Assembly (NCBI GenBank): GCA_027492035.1 | Contig: JAOZFT010000001.1 | Location: 43,458-107,457 of the forward strand | Direction of reading: 5' to 3' | Source: Thermoproteota archaeon | GTDB lineage: Archaea > Korarchaeota > JAOZGF01 > JAOZFZ01 | Length of the DNA: 64,000 nt | Shown: one piece after another, positions 19,084 through 26,783 of the stretch | Layout of the letters: every line of letters starts with the position of its first letter | Numbering within the stretch: position 1 is the stretch's first letter | Translations under genes and position numbers: made by a program | Notes under the pieces: generated by a model | Databases searched by the model: none | Told to the model about the DNA's origin: nothing | Seen by the model: only the letters and a program-made list of their open reading frames with translations

Positions 19084-19881
19084 TTAAGAGAAGAATATAA
19101 GTGGAATGAATAAAATCAGCCAAAACAAAGTAGGTAATGGGAGGCCAGGCATTACTCCTTTCTTTTCAGCTTCTTTCCTTAAAAGAGCAAGCCCTACATA
19201 AAAAGATATTAACGGAAGCGGAGCGAGTGGAAGCTGCAGATATCTAAATGGAAGGGAAGCCATTAAAGAGTACGAAATAATGTCACCCATCCCTATTTGA
19301 ACCTCACCTAGATTTACAAGGAACAAATTAAGATACCCCCTTTCACTCCTCTCGGATTCCTCACCCAATTTTCCTGCACTTAAAAACTTCTTTAATGGAC
19401 CTTTATAGACAGACCACAAATCATAAACAGCAAGTAAAACAACGAAGATTAAGGGAAAGAAGCTGCCGAAAGTTATAATTAAAGCCGCTGAAAAACCTCC
19501 CCCACAAATTATTTTCAAAAGATTAGAATAGAAACCTTTAACCATCAAGAAAGTAATAAAAGCAGCCGCTGAAAACATAGGAAGGAGAAGATTTAAGGAA
19601 AAAACTATATCGCTGTAGATTAGAAGGGAGAGGGTAGCGAAATTCATAAAGAAGAGACCGAGCACCCCCATTGCTTTTATTAGAAGTGCCAGTTTCCACT
19701 TTGCAAGAAAAAGAATTAAATAAGTGACTAAGGTTATTCCAATGATTAAGGTAATGGAGTAAGAAAAGGATTCAGTTGTAGATAAAGGCAGAATGTATTC
19801 TTCTCTGTATCTTAACAGGGAAAAAATGGAGACAAGCTGCGAAATAGCTATTAAAAAGGATTCTTTCAAGAAATTTTTCAA
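19084..19881 (-). CDS. Presenilin-like intramembrane aspartyl protease (first copy)
   Basis: Polytopic membrane protein with about nine hydrophobic segments, predicted to cut substrates inside the membrane. All three presenilin/A22 signatures are seen in order: AVYDLWSVYKG with catalytic Asp near residue 154, QIGMGDIISYSLM with the second Asp near 200, and PGLPLP near 245 standing for the PAL motif. Between the Asp residues is a short charged cytoplasmic loop (GEESERSERG). The start at TTG 19881 follows AAGGTG with seven bases between and removes 10 residues from the longest frame. About 265 residues is close to characterised archaeal presenilin homologues. A second copy lies 1.3 kb upstream in the opposite direction. 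Confidence 0.85.
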   Translation of the reverse strand: MKNFLKESFLIAISQLVSIFSLLRYREEYILPLSTTESFSYSITLIIGITLVTYLILFLAKWKLALLIKAMGVLGLFFMNFATLSLLIYSDIVFSLNLLLPMFSAAAFITFLMVKGFYSNLLKIICGGGFSAALIITFGSFFPLIFVVLLAVYDLWSVYKGPLKKFLSAGKLGEESERSERGYLNLFLVNLGEVQIGMGDIISYSLMASLPFRYLQLPLAPLPLISFYVGLALLRKEAEKKGVMPGLPLPTLFWLILFIPLIFFS

Positions 19882-20004
19882 AGAAAAACACCTTCCAATA
19901 TTTCTCACCAACTTTTTAAAGTTAACTTGTGGAAAAGGGAAAAAGTTTGGGAAGAAAGTTGAAGAGAGACTATTTTCACGAAAATAATTTCACACATATA
20001 ATTT

Positions 20005-20649
20005 TCACTGCATCCACTTTTTAACAATTGCGACAGTTTCTCTAAACACTTCATCTATTGATTTGTTGCCATCTACAATTTCTAGAATGCCCTTTTCTCG
20101 GTAGTAGTTAATTAGAGGCTCTGTTTTTTTCCTGTACTCCATAATTCTTTTTTTAACTATCTCCTCTTTATCATCTTCCCTTTGAAAAAGTTTACTCCCG
20201 CACTTGTTGCAGATTTCATCCTTTTTAGGTGGATTAAAAAGTAAATGATAAACCATTCCACATTTAGGACATTGTCTTCGATAACTTATCCTTTTAATTA
20301 TTTCTTTTTCGTCAACGTTCAAGTAAATAGCCAAATCAAGTTTTTCAGGTTTAAGAATTTCCTCTAAAGCCTCAGCTTGAACAGTTGTCCTTGGATACCC
20401 ATCTAAAATGAACCCTTCACAATCCCTTCTCCTCAATTTCTTTTTTAGAAGTTCAATAACTATTTTATTTGGCACAAGCAAGCCTTTGTTAAGGTAACTT
20501 TTAACTTTATTGCCTAGTTCACTTTCTTCTCTTGAAACCTCCCTTATTATGTCACCCATAACTATGTGAGGCACACCAAGTAAGGCACTCAATTTTTCTC
20601 CCTGAGTTCCTTTACCTGAACCAGGAGGGCCGAGTAAAACAATTTTCAT
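20005..20649 (-). CDS. adk: Adenylate kinase, long form with zinc-binding lid
   Basis: Interconverts ATP + AMP and 2 ADP. P-loop GPPGSGKGTQ at residues 7-16, FILDGYPRTTVQAEAL, RISYRRQCPKCGMVYHLLFN, and a lid with C-x2-C...C-x2-C (CPKCG and CNKCG) that should bind zinc. Length 214 residues is the bacterial-type long form, found in some archaea in addition to or instead of the archaeal short AdkA. Start is the ATG at 20649, six bases after GAGGGTG; the GTG at 20658 lies inside that SD. It is not in a ribosomal-protein/secY cluster here but among membrane-protein genes. Confidence 0.95.
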   Translation of the reverse strand: MKIVLLGPPGSGKGTQGEKLSALLGVPHIVMGDIIREVSREESELGNKVKSYLNKGLLVPNKIVIELLKKKLRRRDCEGFILDGYPRTTVQAEALEEILKPEKLDLAIYLNVDEKEIIKRISYRRQCPKCGMVYHLLFNPPKKDEICNKCGSKLFQREDDKEEIVKKRIMEYRKKTEPLINYYREKGILEIVDGNKSIDEVFRETVAIVKKWMQ

Positions 20650-20691
20650 CTTTAACACCCTCTAAAGTGTTTAGGTTTAAACTTTTTAAAG

Positions 20692-21036
20692 TTACCTTCC
20701 CTTTCCGGTTAAGGTTATACCCAGTGGAACCAGGGCCAAAACAAAAAAGAGAACATGCAACATTTCGTAATATATAGGGTACTTAGCAACTACATAAGCT
20801 GTGAAAGCCACCACATTCAGCAACGAATAAAGGATAAGTATAGCTTCTGAAAAGAAGCGGCTCTTGATTTTTAATGTGAAGGAGAGAAGTAAAGCAATAA
20901 AGAAAGTGAAGACACAGTAAATGTTAATAAGGAAATGGTGGAAGTTCAAGATGTAAAAAGGGGTTGGGGAATAAAGTATAGCTGAAATAAATGCAGAAAC
21001 AACATTTAATGAAACAGATAAACTGTATTTATCCAT
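20692..21036 (-). CDS. Small multi-pass membrane protein, 114 residues
   Basis: I do not recognise it. Three or four hydrophobic helices cover most of its length, separated by short loops such as LKIKSRFFS, with a basic C-terminus (GKGR). No conserved catalytic motif can be seen. It is just upstream of adk in the same direction with a 42-bp gap, so probably co-transcribed, and is divergent from the second presenilin-like gene. GGAGGT precedes the ATG at a rather long distance. An accessory role with the flanking presenilins is only a guess from position. Confidence 0.65.
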   Translation of the reverse strand: MDKYSLSVSLNVVSAFISAILYSPTPFYILNFHHFLINIYCVFTFFIALLLSFTLKIKSRFFSEAILILYSLLNVVAFTAYVVAKYPIYYEMLHVLFFVLALVPLGITLTGKGR

Positions 21037-21114
21037 TTCCTAAATATTACCTCCACAACAAAAAACAATTTATTTTAAAAGATAGAGCCTACCTCTTCAA
21101 ACGGTACCAATGCT

Positions 21115-21127
21115 CTTATATATAAAG
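21115..21127 (+). promoter_or_regulatory. Archaeal TATA box upstream of the second presenilin-like gene
   Basis: CTTATATATAAAG is a near-ideal archaeal box A. A transcript starting about 25 bases later would carry a leader of about 70 nt before the ATG at 21213. The core is nearly palindromic, so it could also serve the minus-strand gene that begins at 21036. Confidence 0.55.
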
Positions 21128-21212
21128 TACCTCCCTTTAAAAGTGAATTGGAAGTCTGGTTTTTAAAGGGATGCAACTTCTTAGTAGGGAGGTGAAGAAG
21201 GGGGGTAAAAAC

Positions 21213-22013
21213 ATGTTTTTTGATTTAACCATCCCAATTGTTATCTTCATTTTCTCTGTTACAATATCCTACATTTATCCTTCATTCGAAAAAAGGGTGG
21301 AGAAATTATTTGCTGGAGAAAGGGAACTATCCTGCAAAGAAATTGCTTTGGTGCTGCTAATAATTTCAATAAATTTAGTTGTTATGTTTTTTCTACCTGA
21401 AAATTTTTTACCTTACTTAATTCTTTTTGCAACATGTGTATTTCTTTTTTCGGCGTTCTATATCCTCACAAACAAGGAGGCAATCTCTGTTGCACTTGTA
21501 ATCTTCTTTTTAGCCTCTTATTTCTTCCTGAAGGGGAACATTATAACCTTTAACATGTTCAGCTTTATAATAGCTTTTTCAGCTTCACTAATGTTTAACA
21601 CTCTCTTTACTTGGCGGACTGTTTGGTTATTTTTAACCGTATTAACAAGTTTAGATGTTTTTTTTGTATTCTGCACAAACATAATGGTTACTGTAGCTGA
21701 AAGAGCGTTAGAGTTATCTCTTCCACTACTTATAAAATTACCTTCCTTCCCCCTTTTCCTGAACCGAACAATAGGTTTAGGTTTAGGAGATTTACTTGTG
21801 GCTTCTTTGATTGCAGTCCAAACAGCTAAAGAGATAAACAAGAAAGCTGGGTTAATGAGCAGTATAGGTATGTCTTTAAGCACTGTAGTTATGGGGATTG
21901 TGTTGTTAAACTTTAAATCCGCTTTACCAGCAACAGTGTTTCTTTACAGTGGAGGAGCGCTGGTTGCTGTAATTTATTATTTAAAAGGGAAAATGGAGGA
22001 AGGGAGAGTTTAA
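21213..22013 (+). CDS. Presenilin-like intramembrane aspartyl protease (second, divergent copy)
   Basis: Nine-helix membrane protein of about 266 residues. The helix-6 signature is LTSLDVFFVFCTNIMV, with Asp near residue 148 in an LD rather than the usual YD setting; the helix-7 signature IGLGLGDLLVASLI places the second Asp near 193, and SALPATVFLYSGG near 236 is the PAL-type motif. The segment AERALELSLPLLIKLP between the Asp residues matches archaeal presenilin homologues well. Start ATG at 21213 follows GGGGGGT with seven bases between. It is clearly diverged from the copy at 19.1-19.9 kb and so not a recent duplicate. Confidence 0.8.
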   Translation: MFFDLTIPIVIFIFSVTISYIYPSFEKRVEKLFAGERELSCKEIALVLLIISINLVVMFFLPENFLPYLILFATCVFLFSAFYILTNKEAISVALVIFFLASYFFLKGNIITFNMFSFIIAFSASLMFNTLFTWRTVWLFLTVLTSLDVFFVFCTNIMVTVAERALELSLPLLIKLPSFPLFLNRTIGLGLGDLLVASLIAVQTAKEINKKAGLMSSIGMSLSTVVMGIVLLNFKSALPATVFLYSGGALVAVIYYLKGKMEEGRV

Positions 22014-22738
22014 ACTTTAACTCCTTTGACAAGAAAGAAGAGAAAAAGCCTCGACTTCACAATCTCCGGCTTAAAATAGACTGTAAAAAATTTGAGAAAA
22101 GTTTTAAAGTTCCACATTTCTTGAAAAGTAGCATAAAATAAACTCCATGGAGAAACATCTCTAAAATTCATCGAAATAAATTTGCTTATCGCCGGTACTA
22201 AATATCGAATGTATAAGGAGGAAAGTGGGGTTATGCATTCATTAAGAGGCTTAAAAACATCCAAAATAACTACGGTTCCGTTTTCTTTCAGAACTCTATG
22301 TATTGCTTGCAGTACACGTAGCTTATTCAATGAATCCCTGAAACTGTAAGAAGCGAAGACAACATCGAAAGAACTGTTTGGGAAAGGAAGTTCCTCAAAG
22401 AAACCCTTAATAAACTTTTTATTCACACCTTTATAGGGTAAAAGCTTATTCTTAGCTTCTTTAAGCATTCTATCTGAAGCGTCTAAACAGAAAAGTTCCC
22501 CTCTCCCCAGTTTCTTTGCAATAATTACTGATGAAACGCCTGGGCCGCAACCTAAGTCTAAAACTTTGAAACCAGGTTGAATACCGGCTAGTTCAACTGC
22601 TTGTTTACGCATTCGAGGGCCTAAACCAAAAGAAATAACTTTGTTAACTTTTTCATAGTGAGGAATCGCTTTTTCAAGACAACCAATTACTTCTTCAATG
22701 CTGAAACCGTGTTTTTCATGTTTTCTCTGCAACTGCAA
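22010..22738 (-). CDS. SAM-dependent methyltransferase (UbiE-like class I)
   Basis: Class I Rossmann methyltransferase with motif I VLDLGCGPGVSS near residue 58, an acidic end to strand 2 (LFCLDASDRML), FDVVFASYSFRD as motif IV-like, and VILDVFKP. The C-terminal 80 residues are hydrophobic and may touch the membrane or a lipid-like substrate. The substrate is unknown. The TTG start at 22738 follows GGGGGG by five bases and lies inside the end of the preceding membrane-protein gene, an overlap of 23 bp. It is the last gene of the cooT-larC-larB unit, which may mean a role linked to nickel-pincer cofactor or merely shared transcription. Confidence 0.8.
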   Translation of the reverse strand: MQLQRKHEKHGFSIEEVIGCLEKAIPHYEKVNKVISFGLGPRMRKQAVELAGIQPGFKVLDLGCGPGVSSVIIAKKLGRGELFCLDASDRMLKEAKNKLLPYKGVNKKFIKGFFEELPFPNSSFDVVFASYSFRDSLNKLRVLQAIHRVLKENGTVVILDVFKPLNECITPLSSLYIRYLVPAISKFISMNFRDVSPWSLFYATFQEMWNFKTFLKFFTVYFKPEIVKSRLFLFFLVKGVKV

Positions 22739-23078
22739 ACGTTCCCCCCTTAGTTAAGCCTTCAACTAAAAAGTAAACACCTAAAGCTGAAATAATGAAA
22801 CTGAGAATAATTGTGATTTTCCAGAGGTAAATAAAAAGAGTGAGAATCAAGGAAAAGGCTCCACCTGATAAAAGAATTAGGATCTTACCTCTCAAAAAGT
22901 TTTTCTCTTTACTGCCAAAGTTAAGAAATGAAACAGTTAAAGCTGAAAGTAGACCTGTTAAAACATAAACCGGTTTATCTTCGTTACTTATCCAAAGAAA
23001 AAGGGAGGAAACCCAGAAAACAAGGAAAAATCCTCCAAGCCAAGTTTCAAACCATTCCTCTTCACTTAACCCGCCCAT
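22716..23078 (-). CDS. Small membrane protein in the lar operon, 120 residues
   Basis: Not recognised. Four hydrophobic helices after an acidic N-terminus (GGLSEEEWFETW) and a basic tail (KGGTFAVAEKT). No metal-binding His or Cys cluster is visible. Start ATG with GGTG eight bases upstream. It follows larB with a 32-bp gap and overlaps the methyltransferase gene, so both are probably translated from the same message. An anchor for the methyltransferase is a reasonable guess but not shown. Confidence 0.65.
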   Translation of the reverse strand: MGGLSEEEWFETWLGGFFLVFWVSSLFLWISNEDKPVYVLTGLLSALTVSFLNFGSKEKNFLRGKILILLSGGAFSLILTLFIYLWKITIILSFIISALGVYFLVEGLTKGGTFAVAEKT

Positions 23079-23110
23079 TTCTGAAACACCAATTCAATAG
23101 GTAAAGTAAC

Positions 23111-23869
23111 TTATTTTCTGGCGATTAAAGCAGCTATAACTCCTGCATTCACTCCATTATCGATGTTAACCACAGCTACGCCTAAAGAACATGACTGAAG
23201 CATTGTAGATAAAGCTGCTTCACCTTTCCCTCTGAAACCGTAACCAACACTTGTAGGTAAACCTATCACAGGTACATCAACCAAACTAGCTACAACAGAC
23301 GGCAGAGCCCCTTCCATTCCCGCTGCAGCAACTATTACATGAACTCCCTCCTTCACCATTTCCTTCAATGCTGAGAGCAACCTGAAAAAACTAGAGAGCC
23401 CTACATCATACTTTTTAATTGTTTCACATCCCATTTCTTCTGCAACCACTCTTGCTTCTTCAGCGGCTTTTATGTCAGCTGTTCCAGCAGCTAAAACACC
23501 AACTTTCCCCCTCTTTTCAACTTTAAAGTCTCCATGTTTAATAACTAGGATTTCTGCTTCTTCAAAAAAGGAGGAGAGATAAGGTTTATGTATCTCTTTC
23601 ATTATTTCTTCAGCTTTATCTCTGCCTAAACCCGAGACAATCAAGTGTTTTTTCACTTTAATTGTTTCAAGAATTATTTTTTTTAAATGACGCCACTTTT
23701 TAGGTTTAGCAAAAATCACTTCCGGTTTGTTCACCCTTTTCTCTCTTGAAACGTCAATTACAGCTAATTCCTCTATTTCCTTGACAGCGTTTAGTTTTAG
23801 TAATTTCTCGGCTTCATGAACTCCTATTTCTCCATTCTTAAATTTCTTCAAAATTTCTCGCAGATACAT
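23111..23869 (-). CDS. larB: Nickel-pincer cofactor biosynthesis protein LarB
   Basis: LarB carboxylates and hydrolyses nicotinic acid adenine dinucleotide to pyridinium-3,5-biscarboxylate mononucleotide, the first step to the nickel-pincer nucleotide. The C-terminal 130 residues are the PurE-like domain: VGVLAAGTADIKAAEEARV, KYDVGLSSFFRLL, VIVAAAGMEGALPSVVASL, PVIGLPTSVGYG and MLQSCSLGVAVVNIDNGVNA. The N-terminal half has the usual FKNGEIGVHEAEKLL start and a KKHLIVSGLGR segment. Length 252 residues is normal. It follows larC with a gap of about 20 bp. LarE, the sulfur-transferring enzyme, and LarA are not in this window. Confidence 0.93.
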   Translation of the reverse strand: MYLREILKKFKNGEIGVHEAEKLLKLNAVKEIEELAVIDVSREKRVNKPEVIFAKPKKWRHLKKIILETIKVKKHLIVSGLGRDKAEEIMKEIHKPYLSSFFEEAEILVIKHGDFKVEKRGKVGVLAAGTADIKAAEEARVVAEEMGCETIKKYDVGLSSFFRLLSALKEMVKEGVHVIVAAAGMEGALPSVVASLVDVPVIGLPTSVGYGFRGKGEAALSTMLQSCSLGVAVVNIDNGVNAGVIAALIARK

Positions 23870-23888
23870 CCCCCTAAGTTCCCCTGAT

Positions 23889-25166
23889 TCATTTCTTACC
23901 TTTAAAGAGACTTAATTCTCCATTAAACTCCTCCACTAATTTTTTGTAAACTAAAATTTTTATGTTGAGGATTGAAGTGTTCATTTTTTCAGCTAACCTT
24001 TTCAGATCTTCGAATTCAGGTTTAACTCTAACTACTTCCCCCCTTTCATTCCTTGCAACTTTCACCCTTACTTCAGCTTCAACCCCTTTAAAATTTATTT
24101 TTAATTTTAAAGTGTCCCTCCTTAATACAAACCTTTCACAGGATGAAACTCTTACACCTAGGGTACCTGTTTCCCGCATTATCAGTTCAGAGAAATAAGC
24201 AGCTTTATCCTCTTCAACAACAGCCTTTAAAACGTAGCCAGGCCTGTTTTTCTTGGTTAACATCGGAAGTAAACAAAGATCAAGCAACCCCTCCCTCGAA
24301 ACCTTCCTAAACAAGTTACCAAGCACTTCACCAGAAACATCATCTATGTTAGTTTCCAATAGCACCTTTCTGTCAACAAATAAAGACCTTATTTCCTCCC
24401 CAAAAATAATCCTTAAAACATTCGGCACCTCCTCAAAGTCCATTTGTCCAGCTCCATACCCCACCTTAAAGGGTTTAATTAATGGATAAGAAGGTGAAAC
24501 CTTTTCAACTAAATTGACAAGGATAGATGCACCTGTCGGGGTGGCTAATTCACGTTGAACAAATCCACCATGAAAAGGGTAATTCCTACTTGTCAATATT
24601 TCAACTGTTGCAGGGGCTGGGACAGGGTAGATCCCATGATGAACCTTTACTGAGCCTCTGCCGACAGCTACAGGTGTACCGAACACCTTACCTTCTAAAA
24701 TATTTAAGTCATCTAAAGCTGTGAAAGTTCCTACAATATCTAAAACCGTGTCAACGCCTCCCATTTCATGCAGCTCAACTTCACCCATTTTTTTGCCATG
24801 AACAATTGACTCAGCCTCAAGTAAGGTTTTTAAGGTTTCAACAGCTAAAACTTTCGCTTTACCAGATAAATTTGCTTCATCCAATGCTTCTTTAACCTTT
24901 CCAACCATTTCAATTCCTTTACTTCCCTCCCCTTCCTCTTCCAGGATTTTGATACTTAATTTCTTAGCCTTGATCCCCTTCTTATCTGTTTTTTCAACAT
25001 TAATCTTTACTTTTTGACACTCTTTAAACAAGGAAGCTGTGTTCTTCATAGCTTCAATAACCTTTCCTTCATCAGCTCCAAGGTCTAGTAAAGCTGAAAT
25101 AAACATATCTCCTGACACACCGGCTAAGCTGCAGTCTACAATTGTTAAATATTTTTTAGTCAGCAA
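23889..25166 (-). CDS. larC: Nickel-pincer cofactor biosynthesis protein LarC (nickel insertion)
   Basis: LarC inserts nickel into the pincer nucleotide in a CTP-dependent cyclometallation. Family features are VDCSLAGVSGDMFISALLDL at the start, VELHEMGGVDTVLDIVGT, KVHHGIYPVPAPATVEIL, ELATPTGASILVNL and VLLETNIDDVSGEVLGNLF, all in order and in one frame. Many bacterial larC genes are split (larC1/larC2) with a programmed frameshift; here it is one continuous frame of 425 residues, as in archaea. Start TTG at 25166. Transcribed after cooT with a 30-bp gap. Confidence 0.94.
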   Translation of the reverse strand: MLTKKYLTIVDCSLAGVSGDMFISALLDLGADEGKVIEAMKNTASLFKECQKVKINVEKTDKKGIKAKKLSIKILEEEGEGSKGIEMVGKVKEALDEANLSGKAKVLAVETLKTLLEAESIVHGKKMGEVELHEMGGVDTVLDIVGTFTALDDLNILEGKVFGTPVAVGRGSVKVHHGIYPVPAPATVEILTSRNYPFHGGFVQRELATPTGASILVNLVEKVSPSYPLIKPFKVGYGAGQMDFEEVPNVLRIIFGEEIRSLFVDRKVLLETNIDDVSGEVLGNLFRKVSREGLLDLCLLPMLTKKNRPGYVLKAVVEEDKAAYFSELIMRETGTLGVRVSSCERFVLRRDTLKLKINFKGVEAEVRVKVARNERGEVVRVKPEFEDLKRLAEKMNTSILNIKILVYKKLVEEFNGELSLFKGKK

Positions 25167-25196
25167 TTTCCCGTTTATCCCCCTACATATTATATT

Positions 25197-25385
25197 TCAT
25201 AAAGGTTTTAGGTATATTTTATGGTTTAAGAAGTTTATATGACTTATTTCAGCCTTCAAAACCTTTTTGTTGTTTAAAATATCTTGAATATATACTTTCC
25301 CATTTTCTACTTTCAAAAAAACACAGTCATCCATTAATTTTTTTTCTACACCGTTCTCTTCTAAGAAAACCTTCGATTGACACAT
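25197..25385 (-). CDS. cooT: CooT-family nickel-binding protein
   Basis: Small protein of 62 residues beginning MCQSKVFLEENGVEKKLMDD, which matches the CooT family, where the N-terminal Met-Cys pair binds Ni(II) at the dimer interface. The middle is a beta-barrel-like stretch (CVFLKVENGKVYIQDIL) and the end is ISHINFLNHKIYLKPL, also typical. A frame extends to 25418, but the ATG at 25385 lies six bases after GGGTGA and puts Cys at position 2, as the known mechanism requires. First gene of a minus-strand unit with larC and larB. Known CooT serves CO dehydrogenase; this position suggests nickel delivery to LarC (inference). Confidence 0.82.
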   Translation of the reverse strand: MCQSKVFLEENGVEKKLMDDCVFLKVENGKVYIQDILNNKKVLKAEISHINFLNHKIYLKPL

Positions 25386-25574
25386 TTCAATCACCCGTAA
25401 AAGATAATGAAAAGACATTTCCCTTCTTTATCAACCCTTATTTTAATTTTATTTATTGAAGATTTAAAGGGTACCGGAACAATGCTGAAATTTTCCTTTT
25501 CAAAACTCCATAAAAGTGTTTGCAGCTACTAAGTAAGGAGTCTTCCTCCCAAAAAACACAAAAAGGTTCCCTAA

Positions 25575-26648
25575 TTAATGAAACAAAAACTTATTTGATA
25601 CGTATTTCCCAGTTATGGGGACCCTTTCCCCACATCTCGGGCATTTATTTCCTTTACTTAAATTATACCTCAAAATTTTGACGTTCCACCTTTTTATTAA
25701 CAATTCCCCACAGTTTGGGCAGTAGGTGCTTTCATATTTATGTCCAGGAACGTTTCCAAGGTAAGGAAATTTCACCCCCTCCCTTTTAGCTATTTTGTAA
25801 GCTTTCTCTAAAAACTTGATAGAAGTCGGTGGCTGCTTAAACTTGTAAGCTGGGAAATAACGGGTGAAGTGAAGAGGAGTTTCAGACCCTGCAAACCTTA
25901 AATGTTTCTCAACCAAACCAATTATCTTTTCTTCTTTATCGTTCAAGCCTGTCACAACTAAATGTACAACCTCTACATGTAACCCTTTCCTTTTAGCTTC
26001 CTTAATGTTTCTCCACACAAAATCAACATTCACCCCTCCACAGTATTTTCTATACACCTCCTCATCCCCCTTTACATCTATCTTTATTCCATTTAGGCCG
26101 GAGTCAGCTAACATGTTTAACGCTTCTAAACTCATGTAACCATTTGACACAAACGTGTTATAAAGTTTATTTTCTCTAGCTAGTTTAAATGTTTCAATAG
26201 AGGCCTCAAAAAACAAAGTTGGTTCCTGGAAACTGACACACAAACCTTGATCCCCCCTCAACAATGCTTCCTTCACTATTTCACGTGGAGGCAGGAAAAA
26301 GGCTTTCAGGGGATTAGGAAGTGTAGCTGATAACTGAAAGTTTTGGCACCAAGGACATTTGAAATTGCAGCTCCAAGTGGAAACAGTTAAAGCTTTTGAA
26401 CCAGGCCAAAAGTGAAAGAAAGGTTTTATTTCTATGGGTCTACTTTCAATTACACTTAAGTCTCCGTAAACTAAAGTGTAAAGTTTACCTTCAACGTTTA
26501 CTCTTGTTCCACAAAAACCTGTTTGTTTTTCTTCCAGAACACATTTCCTTTCGCAAAGTAAACATTGAACCTTACTGCTTCTAAGCCTTCTATAAAGCAA
26601 AGCCTCCCTTACTGTAGAGGATTTTCGGAACTGTTCAGGAGTGAACAA
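25575..26648 (-). CDS. AmmeMemoRadiSam-type radical SAM enzyme (first copy)
   Basis: Radical SAM enzyme related to pyruvate-formate-lyase activators, of the group linked to Memo and AMMECR1. The [4Fe-4S]-binding motif is SCNFKCPWCQNFQ. An N-terminal cysteine cluster (CLLCERKCVLEEKQTGFCG) and a C-terminal zinc ribbon (YCPNCGELLI and KCPRCGERVP) match this group. Other conserved points are VSFQEPTLFFEA, FVSNGYMS, GIKIDVKG and TPLHFTRYFPAYK. 357 residues, full length. Start TTG at 26648. The substrate of the family is not established. Memo and AMMECR1 genes are not nearby. A paralogue lies at 53.1-54.1 kb. Confidence 0.85.
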   Translation of the reverse strand: MFTPEQFRKSSTVREALLYRRLRSSKVQCLLCERKCVLEEKQTGFCGTRVNVEGKLYTLVYGDLSVIESRPIEIKPFFHFWPGSKALTVSTWSCNFKCPWCQNFQLSATLPNPLKAFFLPPREIVKEALLRGDQGLCVSFQEPTLFFEASIETFKLARENKLYNTFVSNGYMSLEALNMLADSGLNGIKIDVKGDEEVYRKYCGGVNVDFVWRNIKEAKRKGLHVEVVHLVVTGLNDKEEKIIGLVEKHLRFAGSETPLHFTRYFPAYKFKQPPTSIKFLEKAYKIAKREGVKFPYLGNVPGHKYESTYCPNCGELLIKRWNVKILRYNLSKGNKCPRCGERVPITGKYVSNKFLFH

Positions 26649-26783
26649 ACACAGTAACCCCCTTTAAAACCTGAAAGGATTTGTAGTGAAGAAATTGAAG
26701 CCTCCTAAAAAGGTTGAAAGTATCTCTCACTTATATTTTTCTAAACGAACCCTTTCTAAAAATTTTAAAAGAGGAAACATAGT

